A stretch of DNA of 38,156 nt. It comes from Beroe ovata. Its lineage: Eukaryota; Ctenophora; Nuda; Beroida; Beroidae. The stretch covers positions 1,534-39,689 of the forward strand of contig CAMPET010000138.1 of assembly GCA_946803715.1 (NCBI GenBank), written 5' to 3'. Within the stretch, counting starts at the first letter, position 1, and each line of letters opens with the position of its first letter. A program made the position numbers and the translations under genes. Shown piece after piece: positions 21,801-31,344 of this stretch. Below the pieces are notes generated by a model. That model had not been told where the DNA came from and made no database searches. It was given only the letters and a program-made list of their open reading frames with translations.

Positions 21801-24800
21801 GCAGTACATACTCTTTACTGTGCAGGATGACTGCCCGAGATGGAGAGGTGACAGTGCTAATTGGAGTCACAGTGCTAATTGGAGAGGCTGGCTACCCATG
21901 AAGTTACTGAATAGTAACCCCGAGTATAATTTACAGGACAAAGGTAACATGCAATCACAGCCTGCGTTCTTCAAAACATGATTTAATTACGCGATTAGAG
22001 CCGATGGAGCTCCTTTTGTAGCGAAAACCATTACATAGTTTTCAGGCCACTTCCGTCATTTGGCGGAAGCAAGGTTGTCTTTTGCACACGACTCCTGGTC
22101 TCTATAAGCTCTGGACTTCGAGTTCTTGGAATTAACTACCAGCGACTTCAATTCTTCTATTCACTACCAGACTACCTATTCAAAGTTCAAACATAAAAGA
22201 GAGAGAGAGAGTTAATTTATACTCTTTCTATGGTGTTAGCTCTCAAAAGACCCGCTGCTAACAGACTCCCTGGATAGCAAGCAGCTGACAACATTGTCAT
22301 TCAGCGTCATTTCACGAAATATTTGCAGAAGAGATCGATTATTAATAATTTTCCTGTACTGTGGGGATGATGCGATCCCAATTGTCATACGATCTAATTA
22401 GGCTATCACAGTCAGCCTGTGAGACTGCTCGAATGGCACGTGTTTTAAGAGTTGTGAATCTACAATTATGTGTACGTTTTCGCTTCATATTCCATAGTGC
22501 CTGGACATAGTGGTATACGAACTCTGTGCTTCTCTCATGAGGACTTATGACTCATAATGCGAGTCATTCCAGAGCTCACGCGATTAGCGATAACTTTTAT
22601 TGACAAACTCTATCTAACGAAACTTGTTTTGATTCCCGATCATTCCTGGTTGTGTGTGAGTGTGTGTTTCTAGAGGACCGATTCCTGGAATTCAGTCTAA
22701 GATAAAGAGTGTTATTAACATCTTGTTAGCAATTCAAATCGTGTGTGCGATAGTTTCGATAATACTCGATATCATTTCTCGGCTAGTACCCTGTCTTAGT
22801 CTAAGTCATCTTAAAGAGCAATGTCTTTCAACTCAGGGCTATTCTTAACACCTATATCATATAGCAATCTACATCATGAAGTTGCCGTAGGTCATTGTAA
22901 ATATTACGGAATTTACATCCTTACCCGACAATGCTGATGCTTTTTATAGGTGCCATTCAAACTCGGGCGGGTACTATGAGTAATATGAATGACCACATTT
23001 TGCTATAGTTATACCTAGAACCTTTGTCCTCAATTCTCATTTCTCGCCATAAACTTTTGTCGATCTAAGTCTCACTCTCTTTACACATATATATAACAGC
23101 GTTGTCAAGTGCTCTAGTGCTTGGTAACAGAGTGGTGTCATGGAAATTAATTGTGGTGGTGTCAGCTGAATATCACATGTAACTGTAGTGAGCTTATAAG
23201 CTTGTGAATAAGCGTATCACGAGTGAGCAATTATAATTCTCATATCCCATGCGAATTGATTCTAGATAATCATACCAATATTAAAAAGGATTTGGAATTC
23301 CTCAGACTATTATAACAACGCAGGGCTTGAATTTCGCATCTCCTAACAGTTAACGCGCTGTCATGGTAGGTATGCGATAACTTACTTACACCTATTATAT
23401 CGTATCGGAATTCTAAATGCTTATGTTGTCATGGTAACACTTGAATCAGGTTCAATTCAGCAAAATTGTATGACATCGCTGCAATTCTGCTTCCCTCTTA
23501 TAGGAAATTAGCTTAATGCCTATTAAATGGGTACATCAGAGGGCAAGTCTCGAACCCTTGATCAGTGTCTTTTGTACCTTTACCTGTTTTTGAAAGTGTT
23601 CGTGAAGTCCAGCAAGTTGTTTTTACTGGCAAACTTGAATACGTTTAAAAGAGCGACATAAAGGACAATGATACGGCTCCAGGTGTACTAAACTTGAGCT
23701 CATTCGTAGTTGCATTGAAGACTCCATTCCATACTGTATTAATCTGTGATTGTGCGTCATTTTATAATATATCAAGATAAAACAAAATTCCTGCACGATG
23801 ATTATAATCGTCCCTGACTCACGCAAGTACAATCACTTTGTGAGCTTTTCCAGTGAGATTCGCATATCTCATCGTCTCAAGTTTGATGTACATTTGTTGT
23901 TGTTAAACCACACTTTCCACACCTGCGCTCTCAATGAATGAAAAACGTAATGAAACATGGGCTGACCGTGTTTTTACAGGTATTGAGTTAGCACAGATTC
24001 GATATTTGCGAATATAATACCTATGTTTTATGAGGTAAACTGGTCGATATGCATCTCTCTCTCTCAGTTTCGAATCATGCCGTTACGTGTTGCAGGTGAT
24101 AAGACGGATGGCATGGCTGAAGAAGGTATGGTTATGGAGAACAAAACAGCGGGTGGAGGTCACAATGGCGGTGATGACGATACGCGACCTGTCCTAGACC
24201 GGGATGTTTTCTACCGGAAGGAAGACCTAACCTCGGACTATTTCCAATCGATAACCCGTTCCCGACACCCGCTCTGGTGTCGGCTGATATGGGGCATTAT
24301 CATCGTGGCGAGCCTCGCGTTTACAGTTTACATGGTGTATAACCTCCTGGATGGGTATCTAGAGTTCAATTCCTTCAACCAGGATTCGATGGTGTGGCAG
24401 AATGGCGTGGCTCTTCCCGCCCTCACGATCTGCAACGTGAACGTGGTCAACTTCACGGCGTGGTCCGAACAGTCCTGGTCCGCGGAGGATTTGGAAGGTG
24501 AGTTGAACTGGTTCATCAAGGATGTGACTATGGAAATGAAGACTAGCAGCGACGACGGATCATTTATAAAACTGAGCGAGGAAGACATAAAGAGAGCGAA
24601 GAAGTTAGATAAAGTAACGCTCGAAAACGGAGAAACAGTGAGTATCTATGACCTGCATTCGAAATTTGAGAAGTATTTCCTTGGAAACGGCGCCGATCAT
24701 CCATACATGGAGTTTGCCTATAGATACAAAGATCCTCCCTCTAGCGATAGCTACATTAACACAAAGTTAGGGCAGTGCTTAGTTCTAAACGACGATCAGG

Positions 24801-27800
24801 CGATGGTGCAAAAGTTAGGGGGTGTCTTAGGCGGTCTTACAATTGATCTTGATACACGTGAATTTGAATATCTCTATGCAACTGAATCAGCTGGCTTCAT
24901 GCTCTACCTTCGGAACCCCCACGAGATTGTCATATCCGATATAGGAGGGATCTATCTGGCACCAGGGTTTAAACATTTCATAAGCTTGGAGCGGAACGAT
25001 ATCACACGACTCCAAACCCCCTATGGAACATGCGAGGATCAGAAGAGTGTCTTCAACACATCCCGTTACCAAACAATGAGAGAGTGTATACAGTCTCTGT
25101 ACATAGAGGAAACGGTGAAAACATGTGGCTGCATACCGTGGTATGTAACGGACACTCTCGAGACATATCTCAGTGAGGACGGGGACGCGTTTAAGACGTG
25201 GCTCAGAACGCAGGGACTGCCAGAGGAAGCCTCAATGGATGAAATCGAAACATTTGCCTGCTCCTTTGTTGACCAGACTATTTGTGATTTGAACGTTATT
25301 GACATACTATCGAATATGGACATAAGTAAGGTATGTCGAGAGTCGTGCATGTACAAGGAATGGGATTATTCCCTGAATTTCGGCCAGTTTCCCCCATTTA
25401 TGGGGTATTTCTCGACGTTTATCAGTCCATATGTAAACAGAGATGGCTATGAAAAATCAGGTCCAGTTGGGGTCGGATTTGACATGGACACAGATCCCAA
25501 TACAGACACTGACACCGAGACAGATCCCAATACAAACACTGACACCGAGACAGATCCCAATACAGACACTGACACCGAGACAGATCCCAATACAGACACT
25601 GACACCGAAACAGATACGGCTCTAGATGATCAAGCGTTTTACACCTACGCACAGAAAAATTTCGTAAGGATTCATGTCTACTACGACGACGTAAAGCTCA
25701 CGAAAGTCGTACAAACGAAAGCGTACGAGTTATCCAACTTCATAGCGGAGTTTGGTGGTGCTACAGACTTGCTCATGGGACTTTCCTTCTTCACCGTGTT
25801 CCAGCTGTTCGAGATTCTAGTTGTTTATGTCATATTTAGGTGCTGCCCGAAAAGGAAATAGACTCGATAGAACTCACGCGACGATCACGCAACAATCACG
25901 CAACAATCACGCGATCAGAACCTGATTCTATTCATTAATCGATAGAATTTTCGATCACGGATTTACTGTAGAATATCATTTCGAGTTTAATCCGAGTTGA
26001 GGATGACATGTATTTTATGATGAATGTTTAACAACTTGATATTAAGTATATAATGTCCGAAGGGGATCCCATTGTATTATTCAGAGTTTTCGAAAACATT
26101 TTTGATGGGAATCTGTGTTTGACCTCCAAGTGTGTACAATATTTTTACGCTGCAGCATGGTGAATGGTCATTAGCGCTTACTATTTGACTTATTGTTAAC
26201 GATGTTATACAGAATAATATTACGAGGATAAACATCTGGCAAAGCTTTGTGTTATTGAGATGTCACGTGATTCCACTTAACAAAGGGTCTGGGAATTCAC
26301 TTAATAAAGTTAGTTAAGAACAAATTTGATCCTTTTGAGGTAAGTGTTCATTGTTCATTCAAAGTATGATGTCATCGCCTCTCTCATATTCAAATTCTAA
26401 ATGACACGTGAGGATCAAGAACAATCAACATTTCCACGAATTAATTCTATTTATATCCTTATTACCTACCTCACTGATTTGTTGCAAGGAGTTAATCGCG
26501 AGTAGCCTAACACTCTGTATCTCGTCATTGAGCATATCCACTAGATGTGACATGGATTCCATCCCAAACTCGGCGCACTCTACCGACAGCTGGCACATGC
26601 TCCGCACCGTGTTCATCCGGACATCGTGGTACTCGTCTTCCATCCCGTGGATAAACGCGCCGCACGCACCTAGATCACGCACGTGAGGGTTGAAAATTCG
26701 CTCACGCGTCATGCGTGAGAATTGTGTCTCACGCGAGATAAGATCCTACGAGTAACGCATCTTGGTTATGGAGTTTTTTGTAACGTTTGACGATTGAGTG
26801 TCACGCGTTACCCCATACCAATCACATCTTACCCGGGTCAAAGATACAGATCTCTCCCTGAACTGATTTAATGGGCGCATCCCCGCCCCACACCCGACCC
26901 GATGAATACTCCTGTTTAGACTTTGTTCCTGCAGGAAGTATCCTCATGCTCTGTCTGACTTTCTTATCAAGGAGCTGTTTCATGTACTCCTGCACACAAT
27001 TGTAGTAACACATATTAACATAGTTACCATGGTAACAATTCACCACGACACAAGAACTCTATCAGAAATGATAAGCTAATCCGAAAATGAATTTGATATA
27101 TGGTATCATTCGGGGGGGGGGGGGGGGTGGGGGGGGCGGGGGGGGGGGGGGGGGGCGGGGGGGCGGGGGGGGCGNNNNNNNNNNNNNNNNNNNNNNNNNN
27201 NNNNNNNNNNNNNNNNNNNNNNNNNNNNNNNNNNNNNNNNNNNNNNNNNNNNNNNNNNNNNNNNNNNNNNNNNNNNNNNNNNNNNNNNNNNNNNNNNNNN
27301 NNNNNNNNNNNNNNNNNNNNNNNNNNNNNNNNNNNNNNNNNNNNNNNNNNNNNNNNNNNNNNNNNNNNNNNNNNNNNNNNNNNNNNNNNNNNNNNNNNNN
27401 NNNNNNNNNNNNNNNNNNNNNNNNNNNNNNNNNNNNNNNNNNNNNNNNNNNNNNNNNNNNNNNNNNNNNNNNNNNNNNNNNNNNNNNNNNNNNNNNNNNN
27501 NNNNNNNNNNNNNNNNNNNNNNNNNNNNNNNNNNNNNNNNNNNNNNNNNNNNNNNNNNNNNNNNNNNNNNNNNNNNNNNNNNNNNNNNNNNNNNNNNNNN
27601 NNNNNNNNNNNNNNNNNNNNNNNNNNNNNNNNNNNNNNNNNNNNNNNNNNNNNNNNNNNNNNNNNNNNNNNNNNNNNNNNNNNNNNNNNNNNNNNNNNNN
27701 NNNNNNNNNNNNNNNNNNNNNNNNNNNNNNNNNNNNNNNNNNNNNNNNNNNNNNNNNNNNNNNNNNNNNNNNNNNNNNNNNNNNNNNNNNNNNNNNNNNN

Positions 27801-28974
27801 NNNNNNNNNNNNNNNNNNNNNNNNNNNNNNNNNNNNNNNNNNNNNNNNNNNNNNNNNNNNNNNNNTGAGGGAATGAGTGGTGAGGAGTGGGTGGTTGGGA
27901 ATGGAGGGAATGAGTGGTGAGTAGTGGTGAGTAGTGGGAATGAGGAGTGAGGGGAATGTAGGGAATGAGGAGTGAGGAGTGGGGGAGTGGAGGGAATGAG
28001 TGGTGAGGTGTGGGGGAGCGTGGGAATGAAATGCGAATCCCATCAATCATTCTCACATCGTCGTCTAGGTATGCAAGTAGGAACTTCATCGCAAGATTAG
28101 GAGTGAGAGCCCTCAGAACCAGCACTAGACTCTGTCTCCGTATAAGTGGAGAAGAGGACAGGGCAGCACTGTGCAGTTTGGACAGGAGCTTCTCTGTCAA
28201 CTGAGATCTGGGGAGGGATATTGGGTTCGATACCTTCGCCATTGGGTTTTGTTTTCCGTGATAAGAATTGTAACTATCTATCGATACTTCTAGGTTGATT
28301 TGTGTCCACTGATTTGTGTCCTATAGGTTATAGCGTGGATTGAATCTCGATATGAAGTCCATGAAATGAGCAATTCCTAGAAGATTGTTCTGTGAAATAC
28401 GGTCCACAAATACAGACTTCAAGCGTACATTACGAATTTTGATAATTATACCCAGTCATCAGTCATCACTCACTGAGGCAGGGAGCACATCAGACTCATC
28501 AGCTCAAACTGTATAGTCTGTGAGGAGTCACAACTAAACACATCTATGAGCTGAGTCAGTATTCCACCGAGTATTCCATGTTTCACAAGTTCCTCCATAA
28601 CCGTTTCCTGCCGCAACTTCCGGCTCAGTTCTTGGAGCAACTCAGCTCGCTCCATCTACGTGAGAGTGATTATTCCGTATATGGAAGAATACCTTACATG
28701 CAAATATCTCAATCTGAGAACATTCAGAAAAAAGAACAAAAACCCGATAATATTGTACCTTATCTCCATTATCGAGCAAGTACTCGATAACGGACGGGAG
28801 AATATCCACTACACTCCCTGGCCCGATACTGCGGATTACCTTCACATAGTTACTCTGCCGTGTCTCGGGCGGTGGCTGGTAGAGTTGGAGGGAGGCGGCG
28901 GCGGTGGCAGGAACCTCGAATATGGTTTCCGTGGACACAGAGGAGGGAACCACGCCACTTTGTAAAGTTGCCAT
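18845..28974 (-). CDS. INTS4: Integrator complex subunit 4, multi-exon, interrupted by a gap
   Basis: Exons read (5' to 3' on minus): 28759-28974, 28474-28655, 28057-28207, [exons presumably lost in the gap 27175-27865], 26833-26989, 26470-26669, 21059-21175, 20340-20482, 19918-20104 and 18845-19810. All have GT-AG borders and matching phases where contiguous. INTS4 is a nuclear HEAT-repeat scaffold that joins INTS9/INTS11 in the cleavage module for snRNA and other Pol II transcripts. Diagnostic blocks are YSSGRVWGGDAP, GACGAFIHGMEDE, LVDMLNDEIQSVRL, HEDQLETVMSVLE, YIATMILVLNAAK and a C-terminal beta-type domain ending in EPVQMKVHPRLPK. The three N-terminal exons look like HEAT/ARM helices and join in phase, but I recognise them less surely. 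A 5.3-kb intron (21176-26469) contains the DEG/ENaC gene. Coding sequence is incomplete because of the gap. Confidence 0.88.
20510..20750. repeat. 111-bp tandem repeat in an INTS4 intron
   Basis: Two diverged 111-base units (20510-20620 and 20621-20731) and the start of a third share the opening caagtgtgacgattgg, an internal ggaattc and the close acagtacgtcaraayagg. The array begins about 30 bases upstream (on minus) of the exon at 20340-20482. Confidence 0.75.
21267..21331. repeat. (CA)n microsatellite with ctca/cata interruptions
   Basis: About 65 bases of imperfect CA dinucleotide repeat in the INTS4 intron. Confidence 0.95.
21368..21396. repeat. Small inverted repeat (11-bp arms, 7-base loop)
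   Basis: acacacaaaca at 21368-21378 is the exact reverse complement of tgtttgtgtgt at 21386-21396. It probably arose from CA/TG-rich sequence; no function is claimed. Confidence 0.85.
21691..21717. repeat. (AC)n microsatellite
   Basis: About 27 bases of near-perfect AC dinucleotide repeat within the INTS4 intron. Confidence 0.95.
24077..25861 (+). CDS. DEG/ENaC-family sodium channel subunit, single exon, nested in INTS4 intron
   Basis: An uninterrupted frame of about 594 residues from ATG 24077 (the frame is also open from 24023, but that start gives an unrelated leader). DEG/ENaC/ASIC subunits form trimeric amiloride-type cation channels gated by acid, peptides or force. TM1 is near residues 72-94 (CRLIWGIIIVASLAFTVYMV), followed by LPALTICNVN, the family's post-TM1 FPAVTICN block. 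The large Cys-rich extracellular region contains TPYGTCED, MRECIQSLYIEETVKTCGCIPWY and CRESCMYKEWDY. TM2 starts at GGATDLLMGLSFFTVFQLFEI with GLS in the G/S-x-S selectivity position. The His-Gly gating motif usual before TM1 is not evident. A 30-base repeat encoding four acidic decapeptides lies between the palm and TM2. The gene is antisense in an INTS4 intron. Gating stimulus unknown. Confidence 0.9.
   Translation: MPLRVAGDKTDGMAEEGMVMENKTAGGGHNGGDDDTRPVLDRDVFYRKEDLTSDYFQSITRSRHPLWCRLIWGIIIVASLAFTVYMVYNLLDGYLEFNSFNQDSMVWQNGVALPALTICNVNVVNFTAWSEQSWSAEDLEGELNWFIKDVTMEMKTSSDDGSFIKLSEEDIKRAKKLDKVTLENGETVSIYDLHSKFEKYFLGNGADHPYMEFAYRYKDPPSSDSYINTKLGQCLVLNDDQAMVQKLGGVLGGLTIDLDTREFEYLYATESAGFMLYLRNPHEIVISDIGGIYLAPGFKHFISLERNDITRLQTPYGTCEDQKSVFNTSRYQTMRECIQSLYIEETVKTCGCIPWYVTDTLETYLSEDGDAFKTWLRTQGLPEEASMDEIETFACSFVDQTICDLNVIDILSNMDISKVCRESCMYKEWDYSLNFGQFPPFMGYFSTFISPYVNRDGYEKSGPVGVGFDMDTDPNTDTDTETDPNTNTDTETDPNTDTDTETDPNTDTDTETDTALDDQAFYTYAQKNFVRIHVYYDDVKLTKVVQTKAYELSNFIAEFGGATDLLMGLSFFTVFQLFEILVVYVIFRCCPKRK
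25491..25610 (+). repeat. In-frame 30-bp x 4 minisatellite in the DEG/ENaC gene
   Basis: Four contiguous 30-base units, nearly identical, each encoding Thr-Asp-Pro-Asn-Thr-(Asp/Asn)-Thr-Asp-Thr-Glu. They add 40 residues rich in Asp, Glu and Thr to the extracellular side close to TM2. Length is a multiple of three, so copy changes keep the frame. Confidence 0.95.
25862..26469. other. 3' flank of the DEG/ENaC gene within the INTS4 intron
   Basis: AT-rich sequence after the channel stop codon, with repeated cacgcaacaatcacgcaa phrases just after the stop, and an AATAAA at 26303. It ends at the INTS4 splice donor (GTAGGT on minus). No gene seen. Confidence 0.6.
26303..26308 (+). terminator. Candidate polyadenylation signal of the DEG/ENaC gene
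   Basis: AATAAA about 440 bases after the channel stop codon and the first clear hexamer I find downstream on this strand. Confidence 0.4.
27110..27174. repeat. Poly-G low-complexity run bordering the gap
   Basis: Almost pure G with a few C or T, directly abutting the N gap. This may be a genuine G-rich tract that broke the assembly or a sequencing artefact; the sequence cannot tell which. Confidence 0.85.
27175..27865. other. Assembly gap, 691 N
   Basis: Unsequenced block inside INTS4, flanked by poly-G on one side and a G-rich minisatellite on the other. Central N-terminal HEAT-repeat exons of INTS4 are expected here, because the exons on either side are not contiguous in the protein. Confidence 0.95.
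27866..28026. repeat. Purine-rich minisatellite (gggaatgagtggtgag-like)
   Basis: Irregular tandem array built from short blocks such as gggaatga, gtggtgag and ggagtg, lying between the gap and the INTS4 exon at 28057-28207, within an INTS4 intron. Confidence 0.85.
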
Positions 28975-29805
28975 GGCTACGAAAAATAAGGAGTAAGCGG
29001 AGAATGAATTACGATTAACATAGGTATCCGAAGAGCTTGCTCATCGGAAATTACATGAAAATGAATCTTCGAGTTCATGGGACAGACAGCGCTTCAGGAA
29101 TGCGAGATAGGGCTAAAATTCGACCGGGAATCGATTCAGCGTTGAAAAATACATAGGATAGCGTAGTATTTGCATGAAAATGAGAGAAAAAATTTTCTTC
29201 GAATTCCAGATCTCAGTATCGGTAAAAATTGAAGTGAGTGTCTCCACACTTTTATACGTCGTTTTTGACGGTCTTTCATGCGACATCAACAGGCACTTAC
29301 GACACTAATTTTCTACCAAATCATCTCTCCTACTCTTACACAACAAGTATCAACCCTCGTGACGATCATATTTAGTCCATACTCGCCAAGAAACCACGCC
29401 CAAATGACGATTTCAAACCTGTGGGAAACAAACAGTGCAAAAACGCAAAAATCAATGGGACACACTGGGCGCCAGAAACGGCCAAAAACAATTTTACAGG
29501 AGACATACTAGAAATAAGTGTTCCTAGCCTATTTTTTGACGTAGAATCCGAATCTGCAGAATTTGATCTAGCTCTTCGGGAAAGGGATGAAAATTCCAAT
29601 TCATTCTCAGATGTGAAGGTCGAAGCCACATGACGCACAGTTCCTCAGGGAAGCAGGATAGGCCCAAAATTCGACCGGGATACGATTCAGCGTCCAAAAA
29701 TACATAGGGAAGCGTAGTATCTGCATGAAAATGGGACAAAAATTTTTCTTCGAATTCCAGATCTCAGTATCGGTAGAAATTGAAGTGAGTGTCACCACAC
29801 TTTTA

Positions 29806-30748
29806 TACGTCGTTTTTGACGGTCTCTAATGAGACATCAACAGGCACTTACGACGCTAATTTTCTACCAAATCATCTCTCCTACTCTCACACTACAAGTA
29901 TCAACCCTCGTTGGGATTATATTGAGTTCATACTCGCCGAGAAACCACGCCCAAATGACGATTTCAAACCTGTGGGAAACAAACAGTGCAAAATCGCAAA
30001 AATCAATGGGACACACTATAATCCGTCAAAAACATTAATCAACACGATAAGTCGCTAAAGGTGTATCAGGCCTATTTTTTGACGTAGAATCCGAATCCGG
30101 ACGAATTTTGGAGCTAGCTCGTCGGTAAAGAGGTGAAATTCATGCTTCAATCTCCGGATGCGAGGTAGAACTCAAAAGGCATCAGAATATTATCAAACGT
30201 CGATCAGTTAATGACAGTCATCTTCAATGCAACTTCAGTTTTTATAGCACGGTCTAAACTCTATATCATGAACCAGACTCTGTCACACGAAATACTGATC
30301 AAGAGCTTCCTCTTTAGTCCTTGGTTTCCGACCCCCTCGACCTCGACCCCCTCGCCGTCCCCCTCTCCTTCCACCCCGTCTCCGTCTCTTAAATTGTTGT
30401 CTGGACAATTCCACCAGGGGTGACAGTTCAGAGTGGCAGATTAGACAACCGGATACCTTGTGTTGTGAGTCTTTGAACGGCGTTTTGTCCTAGACACAAA
30501 CCGCAGATTAGAGAATGTATAATATCTCAAAACAGTCAAGGCTGAAATCAGGATTTTAGCAAGATTGTCGACTAAGCCGTCTAGCAACTTTGTGGAAAGA
30601 TGTTAATCCATCTCGATTTATACTGACCGGGTTGAACTCGACGGAAATAAATGAACTCCCACAGTTTTCACAATCAGTATCAGGAGTCACTGTGAGTCTA
30701 ACCGCTCCATTAAACAGCTTCACGACACACGTACACTTCAGAGTGTTG
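29806..30748. repeat. Left copy of a lone-N duplication (equivalent to 30750-31810)
   Basis: This segment corresponds to 30750-31810, allowing for two insertions totalling a little over 110 bases in the right copy. It stops at the single N at 30749, after which the sequence restarts at the equivalent of 29806. As with the junction at 2430, this looks like overlapping haplotype contigs left unmerged. Confidence 0.85.
30283..30748 (-). pseudogene. Truncated second copy of the TOP3B 3' end (exons 5-6)
   Basis: Positions 30283-30489 match TOP3B exon 6 (31345-31551), and 30628-30748 match most of exon 5 (31690-31810), both at a constant offset of 1062. The RGG-rich tail and stop are preserved, with scattered substitutions and no frameshift. 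The copy is cut at the N. It is most likely the alternative haplotype rather than a real gene fragment. Confidence 0.75.
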
Positions 30749-30749
30749 N
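30749..30749. other. Single-N assembly junction
   Basis: Lone ambiguous base between the two copies of the TOP3B 3' segment, with the same signature as position 2430. Confidence 0.85.
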
Positions 30750-31344
30750 TACTTCGTTTTTGACGGTCTCTAATGAGACATTAACAGGCACTTACGACGC
30801 TAATTTTGTACCAAATCATCTTTCCTACTCTCACACTACAAGTATCAACCCTCGTGACGATCATATTAAGTTCATACTCGCTGAGAAACCACGCCGAAAT
30901 GACGATTTCAAACCTCTGGGAAGCAAACAGTGCAAAAACGCAAAAATCAATGGGACACACTAATCCGTCAAAAAATATTTATCAACACGATAAGTCGCTA
31001 AAGGTTTTTCTGGCCTATTTTTTGACGTAGAATCCGAATCCGGACGAATTTTCGAGCTAGCTCGTCGGTGAATAGGTGAAATTCATGCTTCAATCTCCGA
31101 TGAATATTCCGGGTTCACGGTCTTTAGGGATGCGAGGTAGAACTCAAATCTGATATGATAGGCATACCTATGCATCATTAGCTCATTAGTGGGAATTTAT
31201 GAAGAATACATACAGTAGGTATCAAATAGCTCCGATAAAGGCATCAGAATATTATCAAACGTCGATCAGTTAGTGACAATCATCGTCAATGCAACTTCAG
31301 TTTTTATAGCACGGTCTATACTCTATATCATGAAGCAGACTCTC

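Larger units (their letters stand above)
21176..24022. other. INTS4 intron, part without genes
   Basis: First part (by coordinate) of the large INTS4 intron. It holds (CA)n microsatellites at 21267-21331 and 21691-21717, a small inverted repeat at 21368-21396, a (GA)n run near 22197, and AT-rich sequence. I see no exon or RNA gene. The stretch just before 24023 should contain the promoter of the nested channel gene. Confidence 0.55.
28975..31344. repeat. Repeat-rich spacer between INTS4 and TOP3B
   Basis: A block of about 185 bases (starting near 29281, 29831 and 30776) occurs three times. It is preceded in the first two cases by a shared lead-in (gaattccagatctcagtatcgg, at about 29201 and 29753), giving a unit of roughly 550 bases. 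The shared phrase tattttttgacgtagaatccgaatc follows each block. Units one and two are clearly diverged. Units two and three are close enough to be alleles and meet at the lone N at 30749. Weak open frames across the units are not conserved as proteins. Type of element unknown. Confidence 0.75.

Noticed and set aside
25422-25652. Antisense frame with repeated RCQCLYWDLS
   Set aside because: It is the shadow of the 30-bp repeat inside the DEG/ENaC coding sequence.
27024-28242. Very long open frames crossing the gap on both strands
   Set aside because: They exist only because N codons do not count as stops; most of the translated product is unknown residues plus poly-Gly/Pro from the G-run.
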